Of a DNA stretch of 59,431 nt, positions 1 to 13,601 are shown piece after piece. This stretch comes from Monosporascus cannonballus (lineage: Eukaryota; Ascomycota; Sordariomycetes; Xylariales): contig QJNS01000211.1 in NCBI GenBank assembly GCA_004154925.1, positions 1 through 59,431 on the forward strand. The letters run 5' to 3'. The translations under genes were made by a program, and so were the position numbers. Every line of letters starts with the position of its first letter. Positions within the stretch are counted from its first letter, which is position 1. The notes beneath the pieces were generated by a model. It made no database searches. It was not told the DNA's origin and worked only from the letters and a program-made list of their open reading frames with translations.

Positions 1-32
1 ACCAATTTTCCCCCCCCCCCCCCGCTGGCAAT

Positions 33-1817
33 ATGTCGTGGCAGCCCTCATATTCGTGGACGGGCGCGCCTGCCCAGTTCAATGGCACGGATCCGGAATA
101 TGGCGGTGATTCTGGTACGTCCTGCCGCAAACATCGTGTCCGTCACAAGGATGCAAGCTCTAACGTCTCGTTCCCGTCCGCAGTAACCGAGAATTTGAAC
201 CAATGGTACCAGCCCGGCGACCAGGCCTACATTCTCGTCTCGGCCTGCATGGTCCTGATCATGATCCCGGGCATCGCGTTCCTCTACTCCGGCCTGTCTC
301 GAAGAAAATCCGCCCTCTCGCTCATCTGGGTAGTCATGATGTCTTTCAGCGTCGTCATCTTCCAGTGGTTTTTCTGGGGCTACTCTCTGGCTTTCAGCAG
401 CACTGCTACGAACGGCTTTATCGGAGACCTGCACCATTTCGGTCTCATCAACACGCTTGCTAGGCCTTCGCCGGGTTCTGCGCTCATCCCAGAACTTCTG
501 TACTCCTTTTACCAGGTAGGTCCGAAGAATTTCGCTTGGCGATCGGGGTTGCCCCAGAGGAAAGGTCTGGTGGTTTTAGGGAGTGCTGACGGGCTGCTCA
601 TTAGATGATGTTCTGCGGGGTGACGGCTGCGCTCGTCATTGGTGCGGTCGCGGAGCGTGGGCGCGTGCTACCCGCCATGATCTTCGTTTTTTTCTGGGCG
701 ACCCTCGTATACTGCCCCCTCGCTTGCTGGGTTTGGAACGTCAACGGCTGGGCATTCAACTACGGCGTGCTCGACTATGCCGGAGGTGGCCCGGTCGAGA
801 TCGGTTCCGGTCTGTCCGCGCTCGCCTACTCGTGGGTTCTCGGCCGTCGACATGAGAGGATGATGCTCAACTTCCGACCGCACAATGTTTCTCTGGTTAC
901 CCTCGGCACCATCTTGCTGTGGTTCGGCTGGCTTGGTTTCAACGGCGGCTCTGCGTTTGGCGCCAACCTACGTGCTACTATGGCGTGCTGGAACTCCTGC
1001 CTCACTGCCATGTTCGCCGCTATGACTTGGTGCCTGCTCGATTTCCGCCTGGCGAAGAAGTGGTCCATGGTCGGCTGGTGCTCGGGTGCCATCTCGGGGC
1101 TGGTCGCCGCTACCCCCGCGTCCGGTTTCATTCCTCCGTGGGCTTCCGTTATCCTCGGCGTTATCACCGGCATCTGCTGTAACTTCGGCACCAAGGGTGA
1201 GTGGCATTGGCAATAAAAAGGAGATAGCAAAATGCTGACATTTTCCCTTGACAGTCAAGTTCTTGGTCAGGATCGATGATTCTCTTGATGTCTTTGCCGA
1301 GCACGGTATTGGTGGCATTGTCGGCTTGATCTTCAACGCGTTATTTGGCGCGTCCTACATAGTGGGCCTTGACGGCGTCAACAACGGCCTGTCCGGGGGA
1401 TGGCCCGACCACAACTACGCGCAGCTCTACATCCAGATCGCGTACATCGTCGCCACGTCGGCCTACACGTTCGTCATGTCGGCCATCATCGCCAAGCTGA
1501 TCGACCTCGTCCCCGGGCTGCACCTGCGCGCCAGCGAGGAGGCCGAGCTACTGGGCATGGACGACGACCAGCTCGGCGAGTTCGCCTACGACTACGTCGA
1601 GGTGCGCCGCGACTTCCTCGCCTGGACCCCGGCCCACGAGGACCCCCACGAGGACGGCCACCGCATCATCCCCCAGCACGGCATCGAGGAGCACCAGAAC
1701 ATGGCCAACACCAACGGCCAGGTCGTCCTGCAGGCCGAGCAGGAGAAGGTCGGCACCTCGACGCGGGCGCCGACGAAGGAACAGGTCGCCGAGGACAGAG
1801 CTTCCTCGTCGACGTGA
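33..1817 (+). CDS. Ammonium transporter, Mep1/Mep3 (MeaA) class
   Basis: Plasma-membrane Amt/Mep/Rh-family channel for ammonium uptake. Inferred exons 33-114, 184-515, 605-1196 and 1255-1817 give 522 aa. The first intron (115-183, 69 nt) has no in-frame stop, so it reads as coding, but removing it restores the family N-terminus (GGDS then VTENLNQWYQPGD). Family landmarks seen: AERGR after the second intron, LDYAGG with the conserved Asp, LWFGWLGFNGGSA, and FAEHGIGG with the second channel His. The first His of the usual twin-His pair is Glu (PVEIGSG, codon 797-799), which is the Mep1/Mep3 signature and not Mep2, so a high-capacity non-sensor type is inferred. The cytosolic tail keeps the EEAELLGMD motif of fungal Meps. 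The ATG lies just inside the contig, so the promoter is missing. Confidence 0.93.
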
Positions 1818-3734
1818 TCAGAAGTTGCGCGTTATGTTTTCCTTCGCCGATTTACTCGTGTTTCTAACACGGAGAATGTAGGGCCGGAAGCCCGTTTCCT
1901 TTTCTATTTTTAAAGAGATGTGTTGCTATTAGTTCTTTTTATGAGGAATGGCAGGCAAGCGGATTAATACCCATTATTGGATTCAAAAAATAGAGGACCG
2001 AGGATGGAGGACGAGGGATATGTATCGGTCTCTCTTCCGCTGGGAGGAGCTGTACGATATTGATCTTTTGTTGGCGTCTCCTGTTCATGACGGATTTTGC
2101 AGGGCAATGGAAGAACAAGCGCTGGAGTTTTGCGGACCTGTTTGTGTATCATTGATGTCAAATAGAACTTTTGGTTCTCGACGTCGTCCCAACATATCAT
2201 AACCGGTTTTTGAACGCGTAACTATGCTGCGCTCTGCGGCTGCCTTTGGTTTAATATAGCGATGCAAGAGCAGAGAGCATCGTATCGTGTTTCCCAACTC
2301 CTGTACGATGCTCAGCCGCTAGGTCTTCGGATACAAGCGTGGCGATAGGTCTTCTTCCCGGAGGCTGGCTATGGCGCACACATTGCGACGCGTGGAATAT
2401 CACCGTGCCGGGCTACCAATGGCCGCATTCATCTACCTCACACGTCCAACCCGCCCGAGGCCACAGGCGGTTGGCGCATCTGCGGTTATTCGACTCGCTC
2501 GCTCGCTTAGCCAGCCAGCCAGCCAGTTCTTCAACTGATAGTAGTTGGCCAGTACACGACGTGAACAACTCTAGCAAGCACCAATCCACCACGTCTACAT
2601 TTCACTCGGAGATGGGAAGGGGAGGGGGATTGACAGACCGAGGGAGCGGGTACAACGGGAGGGGAGCAAGAACAAGCAGAGCCGGCGCGATGTCTCCCCA
2701 CCGAGAACGACGGTCTATCAGTGATCGTCCGTCTATGTTCCCGCGTTTCCGCTAATAACCCACCGGGCGCCGCGGCTGGTGGTGTTGTCTCGTCCCCTTA
2801 CCTCGCCCGCTCCCTCAACCATTCAATCGATCAAAGCTCGTAACTTGCCCACCAACTAGTCTATATATCTACTGCGTAACTCGCCGACCCCGCAGCGCCA
2901 CCCGTCTATCTAGCGTGCTATAGACAGACACAATATACGGGCAGGCAGGCGGGTAAGCAGTTATCCCCGCACCCGATATCGTCTTCGGTTCCGGGCTCGC
3001 GGTCCCGTGCGAGAGGCCAGGCACCCCCTACCTACCATGAGCCATGCATGCGCGGTACCTCGTAACCGCGCCGCCCCTAGCTTACACGGCATATACGCTT
3101 ACGAGGACGCTCCTTACGATGGAAAGCAAAAAAAAAAAGGCCCACGCGGAAATGCGAGCTGCAGCTAACACACGACGCATGTGGCACGGCATGGCATGGC
3201 ATGGCATGAGTGACGGACTGGGATCCGTACACATGCCGTCTGCCCTTTCCCCCAAACAAGGGCGTCTGGGACGCACTTCGCGCGCTTTGCGATGAGAAAT
3301 ATGCCGTGTGAGTTTCGTACGTGCGCACGTCTACATATGCGTGTGCATGCACTCAATTTACTGACCGCTCCTCGTTGGTGGCACGGCGCCACGGTGGCTT
3401 TCCCAGGAGACGAGGCGGCACGCGCTTCCCCCCCTTTTAGATTCACCAACCCTGGAGTGTATGGATATGGCAGCTGGTTTCAACACGGTTGGTAGACGCC
3501 GTGGAAGTGATTATCTTGGGTTAGGATTGGATTTAATATCTTTGACTAGTTGTACAGTCGCAGATGCAAGCACGCACAGAGTCACCTGTTACTTGTTTGT
3601 TCTGACATTCGTCTATGTCTACCGCTACAGGGGGGGCACGTCGTCTTGATAGTGTATAGGTGGCCCGCCCTAGTGGATGCAACATTTGACAGTCCTCATG
3701 CATATATTTCGAACTTCCTCGTTCGACGTCTGTC
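1818..3734. other. Intergenic, convergent 3' flanks; no gene seen
   Basis: This stretch separates the ammonium transporter (+) from the ValRS gene (-), whose stop is at its right edge. ORFs here are short and do not resemble a family. It holds a (CCAG)4 run at 2511-2526, a (GGCAT)4 run at 3188-3207, and a TATA-like patch near 2863 without a gene behind it. Confidence 0.5.
3188..3207. repeat. (GGCAT)4 minisatellite-like run
   Basis: Four perfect copies of GGCAT, preceded by one variant copy GGCAC at 3183-3187. It is non-coding and lies between the ammonium transporter and ValRS genes. Confidence 0.8.
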
Positions 3735-6700
3735 CTATTCCAACTTCAAGTCTTCGAACTGCTTGATGGTGGCTTCGAATCCTTTAGCTTCCGATTCGTA
3801 GTCGAGCAGCTTTTTGCGGTCTGTCTCTTGCAACGCTTCTGAGACTTTCGAGAGGTAGCCGGGGTCCACGAGCAGCTTTTGCTGCTTGGCAATGGCCGCC
3901 TGCGTCTTCTCGAGCTTCTTTGTGGCCTTAGTAATCTCGTTGTCTAGATCAACACGGCCCTTGACGCGCAGGAAGACAGCAGCGGAGCTCGAGACGGGGT
4001 ACGAGACGCAGCCACTGGGGCGAGACTCGGACGCGGACAACATCTCAATGTTGTTCACACCCTTGCCGCTTAGAGATTTGAGAGACTGGGCCTGTTCGGT
4101 TATGGTCTTGTGAGCATTTTCGTTGTAGGCTTGTACAAACACTAACATAGACTATTAGCCCGGCTCAAACCTGTGGTAGTTATGCGACTTACCCTGAGCC
4201 TCATCCTTGAGCGCATATTCCGCCATCAATGAGCGGATCCCCTTCGAGCATCCCATGACGAGCTCATAAGCTTCCTCGGCTGCGGGGTTGTCCATCCCGG
4301 GATCGTATACTGGGTACTTAGCCAGCATGATCGATGGTGTCGTGTCATCAGGACGTCGTGGGAGTCGCTGCCACATCTCTTCGGTGAGGAAGGGCCTAGA
4401 CTAGAGTCAGCAATCACTCCATCCAGTAGACGACTAAAGGTCGCGTGTCATGATTTAAAACACCAAGAGCCCTCCAGTGATCCCAGATACGAGATAGTTC
4501 CTCATGAATCAGGGAAAGAGCAAGGAACTAGAAGTTGCTTACATGAAAGGATGAATCATTTTGAGCGCGTTCTCGAGTGCCGTGTAGAGCGTATCCTTGG
4601 CCGATCGCTGTTCGTGTTCCGCACCGTCCTGAATGATCGCTTTTGAGTTCTCGATGAAGACGTCGCAGAGTTGGTTATACCAATATTGGTACACGATAAG
4701 CGTGGATTTCTGGAACTCCCTTTGGGCCAGGGCGTCGTTGATTTCCTTGGCGGCAGTGTTCATTTTGCTGAGAATCCACTGCTCGGCCAGGGTCTCCTTT
4801 CCGGTGAGCGAGCCAGTCTTTTGGGGAACGAAATCGTCGCCCAGTTTCCCAAGTACATACTTGGACGCCTGGTAGATCTTGTTGCAGAATTTCCTGTAGC
4901 CGTGCATGACTTTGATGTCAAAGTTTATGTCGCCACCTCCCGTAGTATAGTTTACCATCGTATATCTGAGCGCATCTGCACCACATTGCGGGATGCCGTC
5001 AGGGAACGCTGTCTTCTGATACTTGGTCGCCTTGCCGATTTCCTCAGGGGCCAGATTGCCTTGCTGCAACTTCTCGTGCAGCTTCTCCAACGGAATGCCA
5101 GTGATGACATCAAGAGGGTCGATAACGTTACCCAACGACTTCGACATCTTTCTACCTTCGGAATCTCTGACAAGCGAATGGCAGTAAACCTCGCGGAAAG
5201 GTATTTCCCCAACCATCTTCAAGCCGAGCATAATCATACGTGCGATCCAGAAGAACAAGATATCCCATCCCGTTTCGAGGAGGGATGTAGGATAGAGTGT
5301 GTTCAAATCAGGGGTTTGGTTCGGCCATCCCAAGGTGCTGAAGGGCCACAGGCCGGATGAGAACCACGTATCGAGCACGTCCTCGTCTCGCTCGAGGACG
5401 AACTTCTTGCCTGCTAGAGCCTTCTCCGCCTTAGCCTGGGCCTCTTCTTCCGTCCGCCCAGAGAACCATCTGGAATTGTCTGCTCGATCGTCGGCCTCGC
5501 CTTCGATCTTAGCGTAGTAGACAGGCGCCTGGTGGCCCCACCACAACTGCCGGGATAGACACCAATCGTTGATGTCTTCCATCCATCTGTAGTAGCTCTT
5601 CTCAGCAGTCTCGGGTTTGATCTGTTGTAGCGTGTTAACCAAGCTGACTCGGAAAAATTGCTCCCGCAGAACTTCGCGGACAAGGAGTAAACTAGGGTGA
5701 TTTGCCATACCTTTATCTTTCCCTCCTTAACAACCTTGATTGCCTCGCCAGCCAAATCATTCATCCTCATCCACCACTGGGGTTTCATGACAGGCTCGAT
5801 GACATCCTTGGACTTGTCGCAAAGAGGAACCTTCATCGGGTTATCCTTCTTGTCGACATAAAGGCCAGCCTTTTTGAGGTCGTCCTGAATGGTATACCGG
5901 ACATCGAACCGCTTTTGGCCCTTATACGGGCCGGCGTTCTCGTTCATGAGGCCATCGTCCGTCAGTATGTTGATGAATTTAAGATTGTGTCTCTGTCCTA
6001 GGGCAAAATCGTTGGGATCGTGGGCAGGAGTGATTTTTACCTTATTCCGAAGTCAGTAACGGTCTCGTAGAACAAAGTTAGGAATAACAAGGAGTTCCAA
6101 ATGTAGTCTCGGGCGCATTAAATCCCAACTCCAATGGAGAATTTTGTGCTTATGCGCGGATGAGGAAAGAATGCGAAATGTTAGGCGTCACTTACGGCAC
6201 CAGTTCCGAACTCCTTATCGACGTAGTCGTCAGCCACAATGGGCATCAGACGGTCTTTGATGAACGGATGGACAGCATTCTTTCCCACGAGATGCTTGTA
6301 TCGCTCGTCTTCCGGATGCACAGCAATGCCCGTATCACCCAACATCGTCTCGGGCCGAGTAGTAGCAACTTCGATAGTCTCGTCGGTACCTTCGATGGGA
6401 TACTTGAAGTGAACGATAATGCCGAATTCGACCTTCTTCTCGTAGCCAGGTACATCAAGAAGCGTTCTTCCCGCCAATTCCTTGTTGACGACTTCGAGGT
6501 TCGAGAGGGCGGTGTTGAGCTTAGTGCACCAGTTGACAAGGCGGTTGGCTCGGTAGATAGTGCCTTCCTCGTGGAGTTTGCAGAAGGTCTCTGTCACAGC
6601 GGCGGACAGGTTCTTATCCATGGTGAACGCTTCTCTGCTCCAGTCTGTTGAGCCGCCCATCTTGCGCTGCGCGTTATTTATTCGCGTACTAGAGACGTGT

Positions 6701-7730
6701 CAATGCTGTCTGCCGATCTCGAGGGTTCTGTGACGGCAGTCTTACTGATATTCTTCTTTCCAGTCCCAGACAGTCTCGATGAACTTTTTCCTTCCGAGGT
6801 CATGACGAGTCTTGCCCTGTCGCCTCCACAGCATGTTCTCCACAACACTTTGTGTAGATATACCCGCATGATCACAGCCAGGGAGCCAAAGAGTTGTCTT
6901 TCCTTGCATTCGATTCCAACGCTGGACACAATATTAGCACCTTACTCGGCCGAATATTGAGACTTCGACGGTAGATTTACAATTAGCACGTCCTGGATCG
7001 AATTTCCCAGGGCGTGACCCATGTGCAACGCGCCGGTGACATTGGGCGGAGGGATGACGATAACGAATTTCCCCTCGTCCCTGACGTTGCCGTCTTCCTT
7101 GAACTGGGGCTTGAAGAAGCCCGAAGCCTCCCACCAGCTATACCAGGCAGACTCGACGGCAATGGGGGAATAGGCCTTGTAGTGGGGGTCGTCGAAGGAC
7201 TTGAGCCGTTTTTTCTCGCCGGGGGGCGTATCCTCGACGTATTCGGGAAGGGGCTCCTCCTCGGCCTTCGGGGCCTTCGCCTTCTTCTCCTTGGCTTTTC
7301 CTGCAGCCGGGACGGCTTGAGCAGCCTGCTTGGCTTTCTTCTCGAGGAACTTGGCCTGCTTCTCGGCTTTCTTCCTTTCCTTCTCTACTGTATAGGGCAC
7401 GTGGGCGTCAGACGTCTGGACGTTTAGGGAAGCTATGGGTCCTCATACACTCCTTCTCGGTCTTGACCTTTGGCTCGGCCTTCGCGGCAGTCGGAGCCAT
7501 GCCTGGCTCCGCGCCGGAACCGTCAGTCTGACCCGCAGCTTCCTGCACGGCACCCTTGACCTCGGCGGCAACAGGCGGGGGCGCTCCGTCTCCCGTCCTG
7601 CTCGGGCCTTCGGTTGCGGCAACTAATGTGTAGCAGGCAAGGTCAGTAAGTCTCCCAGGTATATGGGGGAGCCGGCAGGAGGGAGATAGGGGCACATGCT
7701 ATCATTGCCACGGCTACTGTTTGTAGCCAT
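3735..7730 (-). CDS. Valyl-tRNA synthetase (cytosolic and probably mitochondrial)
   Basis: Class I aminoacyl-tRNA synthetase that charges tRNA-Val; orthologue of N. crassa cyt-20 and yeast VAS1. Inferred coding exons, in gene order: 7718-7730, 7449-7622, 6981-7387, 6746-6921, 6196-6688, 5711-6040, 4543-5621, 4193-4395 and 3735-4141, about 1093 aa. A Lys/Ala-rich N-terminal appendage leads to the HIGH-type motif HMGH (about residue 184). The editing domain holds [11 protein letters not shown], the catalytic core [10 protein letters not shown] lies near residue 689, and a C-terminal coiled coil ends the protein. Each junction restores family sequence, for example [14 protein letters not shown] across 7388-7448. 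The first donor is uncertain: 7717 or 7712, both phase 1. The frame stays open upstream of the ATG into a presequence-like stretch, described separately. Confidence 0.95.
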
Positions 7731-7808
7731 CGTGGCACGGGAGAAGCGAAAAGTCGATCTGTAAAGCGGCCTGCGCACACAGAGTGCTCGAAGCAGTAGT
7801 CTAGACAA
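7731..7808 (-). other. In-frame presequence-like extension of ValRS without an AUG
   Basis: The 26 codons directly upstream of the ValRS ATG are open and encode an Arg/Leu/Ser-rich, acid-free stretch (for example RLLLRALCVRRPLYRS) ending FSRAT, typical of a mitochondrial targeting peptide with a processing site. No in-frame ATG precedes the upstream TAG at 7821-7823. The best candidate start is the TTG at 7806-7808, with A at -3 (GCCAAG before TTG). A CTG at 7794-7796 is a second option. Fungal ValRS is known to serve both cytosol and mitochondria from one gene. Non-AUG initiation is an inference here; an unseen upstream exon is the alternative. Confidence 0.5.
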
Positions 7809-8664
7809 CTTGGCGGTTATCTAGGTGATATGGATTTTGGGGGAAAAGGTCTATCGCATAGGGGGTTCAATTGCATAGAATGCCACACAATGTACTGTAT
7901 ATAGCCCGGTCTGTAGTCGGAGTTCCTTGAGTCACAATATTTTGCAAGGGGATCATCTGCAGAATGAGGGGCAGTCAATTGCTCGAACGTTAGTACATAT
8001 GTACCTGTGCTACGGGGAGCGGGGCACCGCTAGGTGGGCTTGGCAGAAGAGCAAGCCGGACTCTGGGCCTAGGGACCTCCATGGGACCCGCTTTCTTCCC
8101 GGCGGGGTGCTAGAAAGGGGTGGGGTGCTGCAAGGAACTTGGCGTCTCTTCCTATTGCCATACTGACTGAACACCATCGCGGTCTTTCTGGCCTCGAGGT
8201 ATATCCATGTTTCAGAAAATAGTGGCATGGGCGGAAACCACGTAGCTTAGACAGAAGGCTGAAAACGATATTCCCAGTATAAAAACCAGTTCCATTGTAG
8301 GAACCAGTCCTTATTCATAGCCTGAAGATGAAGTCAAGGCATGCAAACACCAGCTGAGATTCCTTTAGCGAGCTGGGGCGAGGGATGATGACGGCTTAGG
8401 ACGTAGCAGTAGACGAAATAGTGCATCTCGATGGCGAGATACGCTATGAATACTTACAAGCCTTACGAAGCCTATAGACCGGGATCCCTCTAAGATCCTA
8501 AGCTCCTATGGTCGAGAACCATGTGACTTAAAAAGATAGAGGTAGGCGCATCCAGTTTCTCAAGATGTATCACCTTTCCGCCTGGCAAAAGGAGACTATT
8601 AGCAAGAGCATATCTAGTAACACAGTCCCCTCGACCTGCCTCACCAGTATATCCACCGCCCCCC
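7809..8664. other. ValRS upstream region and 3' flank of DUF3074 gene
   Basis: No gene recognised. This should contain the ValRS promoter and the 3' UTR of the next gene, which is also on the minus strand. Short ORFs on both strands lack any family resemblance. Confidence 0.4.
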
Positions 8665-9717
8665 CTACTCCTCCGCCTTCCCACCCGCCTTCCCACCCGC
8701 CTCAGCATTGGGCCCCTTATCAGCCACGCCAGCTCCCTCCCCCTTCTCCCTCTCCCGCGCGACCCAAGCCAAGAACCGCGGGACGTCCTTCCAGATAACG
8801 GCAGGCATAGCCCGGTTCTGCAGCCAGGCGGGCAGGACGCCCCGGGCGTCGCCCGCCGTAGCCATGAGCCACTCCACCGCTCCCGTCCCGGTCCCGTCAT
8901 CGTGCCGCATCCTGCGGATCCTCCCGACGGCGACGTAGACTCCGACGACGACATCCCCGTCCCCGTCCTCCCCGCGGCCATTGCCGCCGCCGAAGTCCGG
9001 GACGGGGATATTGACGAAGAGGAACTCGTCCTCTTCCCTCCCGCTCTCCCCTTGCTCCCCGACGGCGGCGCAGCTCATCTGCAGCACGGGAAACACGCGA
9101 TCCCTCAGCCCGACGCCGAGGCGGTGCCGCATCTCGTAGAGCGCGAGCCGGAAGCCGCCCCACCAGCACCCGCCGTCGCCGTCGCCGTCCCGCACCTTCG
9201 GGTCCCCGCAATCCCACGCGACCGCCTCGCGCGCGGCGACCACGCCCGGGTCGAACGCGAGCTCGGCCTCGGCGTTCCGCTCGGGAAGGCGCAGGCGGCT
9301 CTCGAACTCGGCCCACGAGGCCGTGCCGGGCCTGGCCTCGTCGGCGTGCACGCTGCGGCGGCAGAACCAGATCTCGTCCCTCTCCTGCCCGGGCCGCCGC
9401 CGCCGCTGCTGCTGCTGACTGCTGTCGCTCCGGTCGGGATGGGGGCGCCGCAGCTCCGCAGCCGGGATCCGGCGCTCCGAGACGTTGATCCGGGCCTCGG
9501 AGTCGCGGTGCGACTTGCTGCCCTTCGGCTTCCAGAGCTCGTCCCCGTTCTTGTCCTTCTTGGGCGCCGCCGAGTCGATGAACGGCACGGCCTCGCGCAG
9601 GATCGCGGTCAGGAGGGGCGCCAGCTCCTCTGCCGAGGCCGTCGGTGGGGGCAGCTGCCGTCTGGAGATTCCCCAGAGGTGGAGGAGCGGGCCGAGCTCG
9701 GATGATGCGGTAGACAT
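8665..9717 (-). CDS. DUF3074 (START-like) domain protein
   Basis: Single-exon 350-aa protein. The C-terminal half carries the DUF3074 pattern: FLFVNIPVPDFG, then a strand with VYVAVGRIRRM, then EWLMATAGDARGVLPAWLQ and a final helix with IWKDVPRFLAWVARERE. DUF3074 belongs to the START/Bet v1-like lipid-binding fold, so ligand binding is a fold-based inference; no substrate can be named. The N-terminal half (residues about 1-130) has a helix with REAVPFIDS followed by a Gln/Arg-rich linker (QQQQRRRRPG). The tail is low complexity, with a duplicated AGGK from a 12-bp tandem repeat. Third codon positions are strongly G/C, which generates long but spurious ORFs on the other frames. Confidence 0.8.
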   Translation of the reverse strand: MSTASSELGPLLHLWGISRRQLPPPTASAEELAPLLTAILREAVPFIDSAAPKKDKNGDELWKPKGSKSHRDSEARINVSERRIPAAELRRPHPDRSDSSQQQQRRRRPGQERDEIWFCRRSVHADEARPGTASWAEFESRLRLPERNAEAELAFDPGVVAAREAVAWDCGDPKVRDGDGDGGCWWGGFRLALYEMRHRLGVGLRDRVFPVLQMSCAAVGEQGESGREEDEFLFVNIPVPDFGGGNGRGEDGDGDVVVGVYVAVGRIRRMRHDDGTGTGAVEWLMATAGDARGVLPAWLQNRAMPAVIWKDVPRFLAWVAREREKGEGAGVADKGPNAEAGGKAGGKAEE

Positions 9718-10270
9718 TTCTGGTACAGAAACAGACGACTTCCGGGGGAGTCTGTTCTATTAGGAAAGGTAGGTTACTGTGCACACTACGGTGGGCTCGG
9801 TATGTATGAGCTTAGAAAGTTTTGGGGCGCTTTCTTGTTTGGGCACGAGACACGAAAACCGTATGTTCCTTGGAGGGGTTGCCGCTGGGCGGGTCACGTA
9901 TATACCCATTCCGAAGGCACCTGGCTTGGTTTGATTCTATAGCGATTCGCTACAAAAAACTTAGTTAACATCTTAGACTGGGAGCTCTCGATTTTGCAGG
10001 ATGAGTCTTCGCGAGATGTCGGTTTTCGGGCAGGTGAAACAATTCTCAAGCGTCAGCTGCCGACAGTATATGGTTCACAGAGTGCTCCAATACGGCATGA
10101 CCCTTAGGTCTCGTCTCCATCCATTTCATTAACATTATGTAAATATATATCTAGTATCATCACGCTGGACGGATCGAGGTAAGTCGCGTCCTGTTTCATG
10201 CGGCGTAGGGTCTAGGTCAAACTATGTACAGGAGCCTTTTCTGAGACTCATTGCCTCTCGCGAGGCGGCT
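9718..10270. other. Intergenic; no gene seen
   Basis: Upstream of the DUF3074 gene and downstream of CYP51. It is AT-richer around 10130-10160, as expected for a 3' UTR/terminator zone of CYP51. No ORF of interest. Confidence 0.4.

Positions 10271-13601
<3,331 letters not shown>

Noticed and set aside
4671..5360. 229-codon + strand ORF opposite ValRS
   Set aside because: Mirror of the ValRS catalytic exon; no independent motif.
8897..9784. 295-codon ORF overlapping the DUF3074 gene on the same strand, and a 267-codon ORF on the opposite strand (8902-9705)
   Set aside because: Arg/Pro/Gly-rich shadows of a GC-rich gene; only the 350-aa frame shows family motifs.
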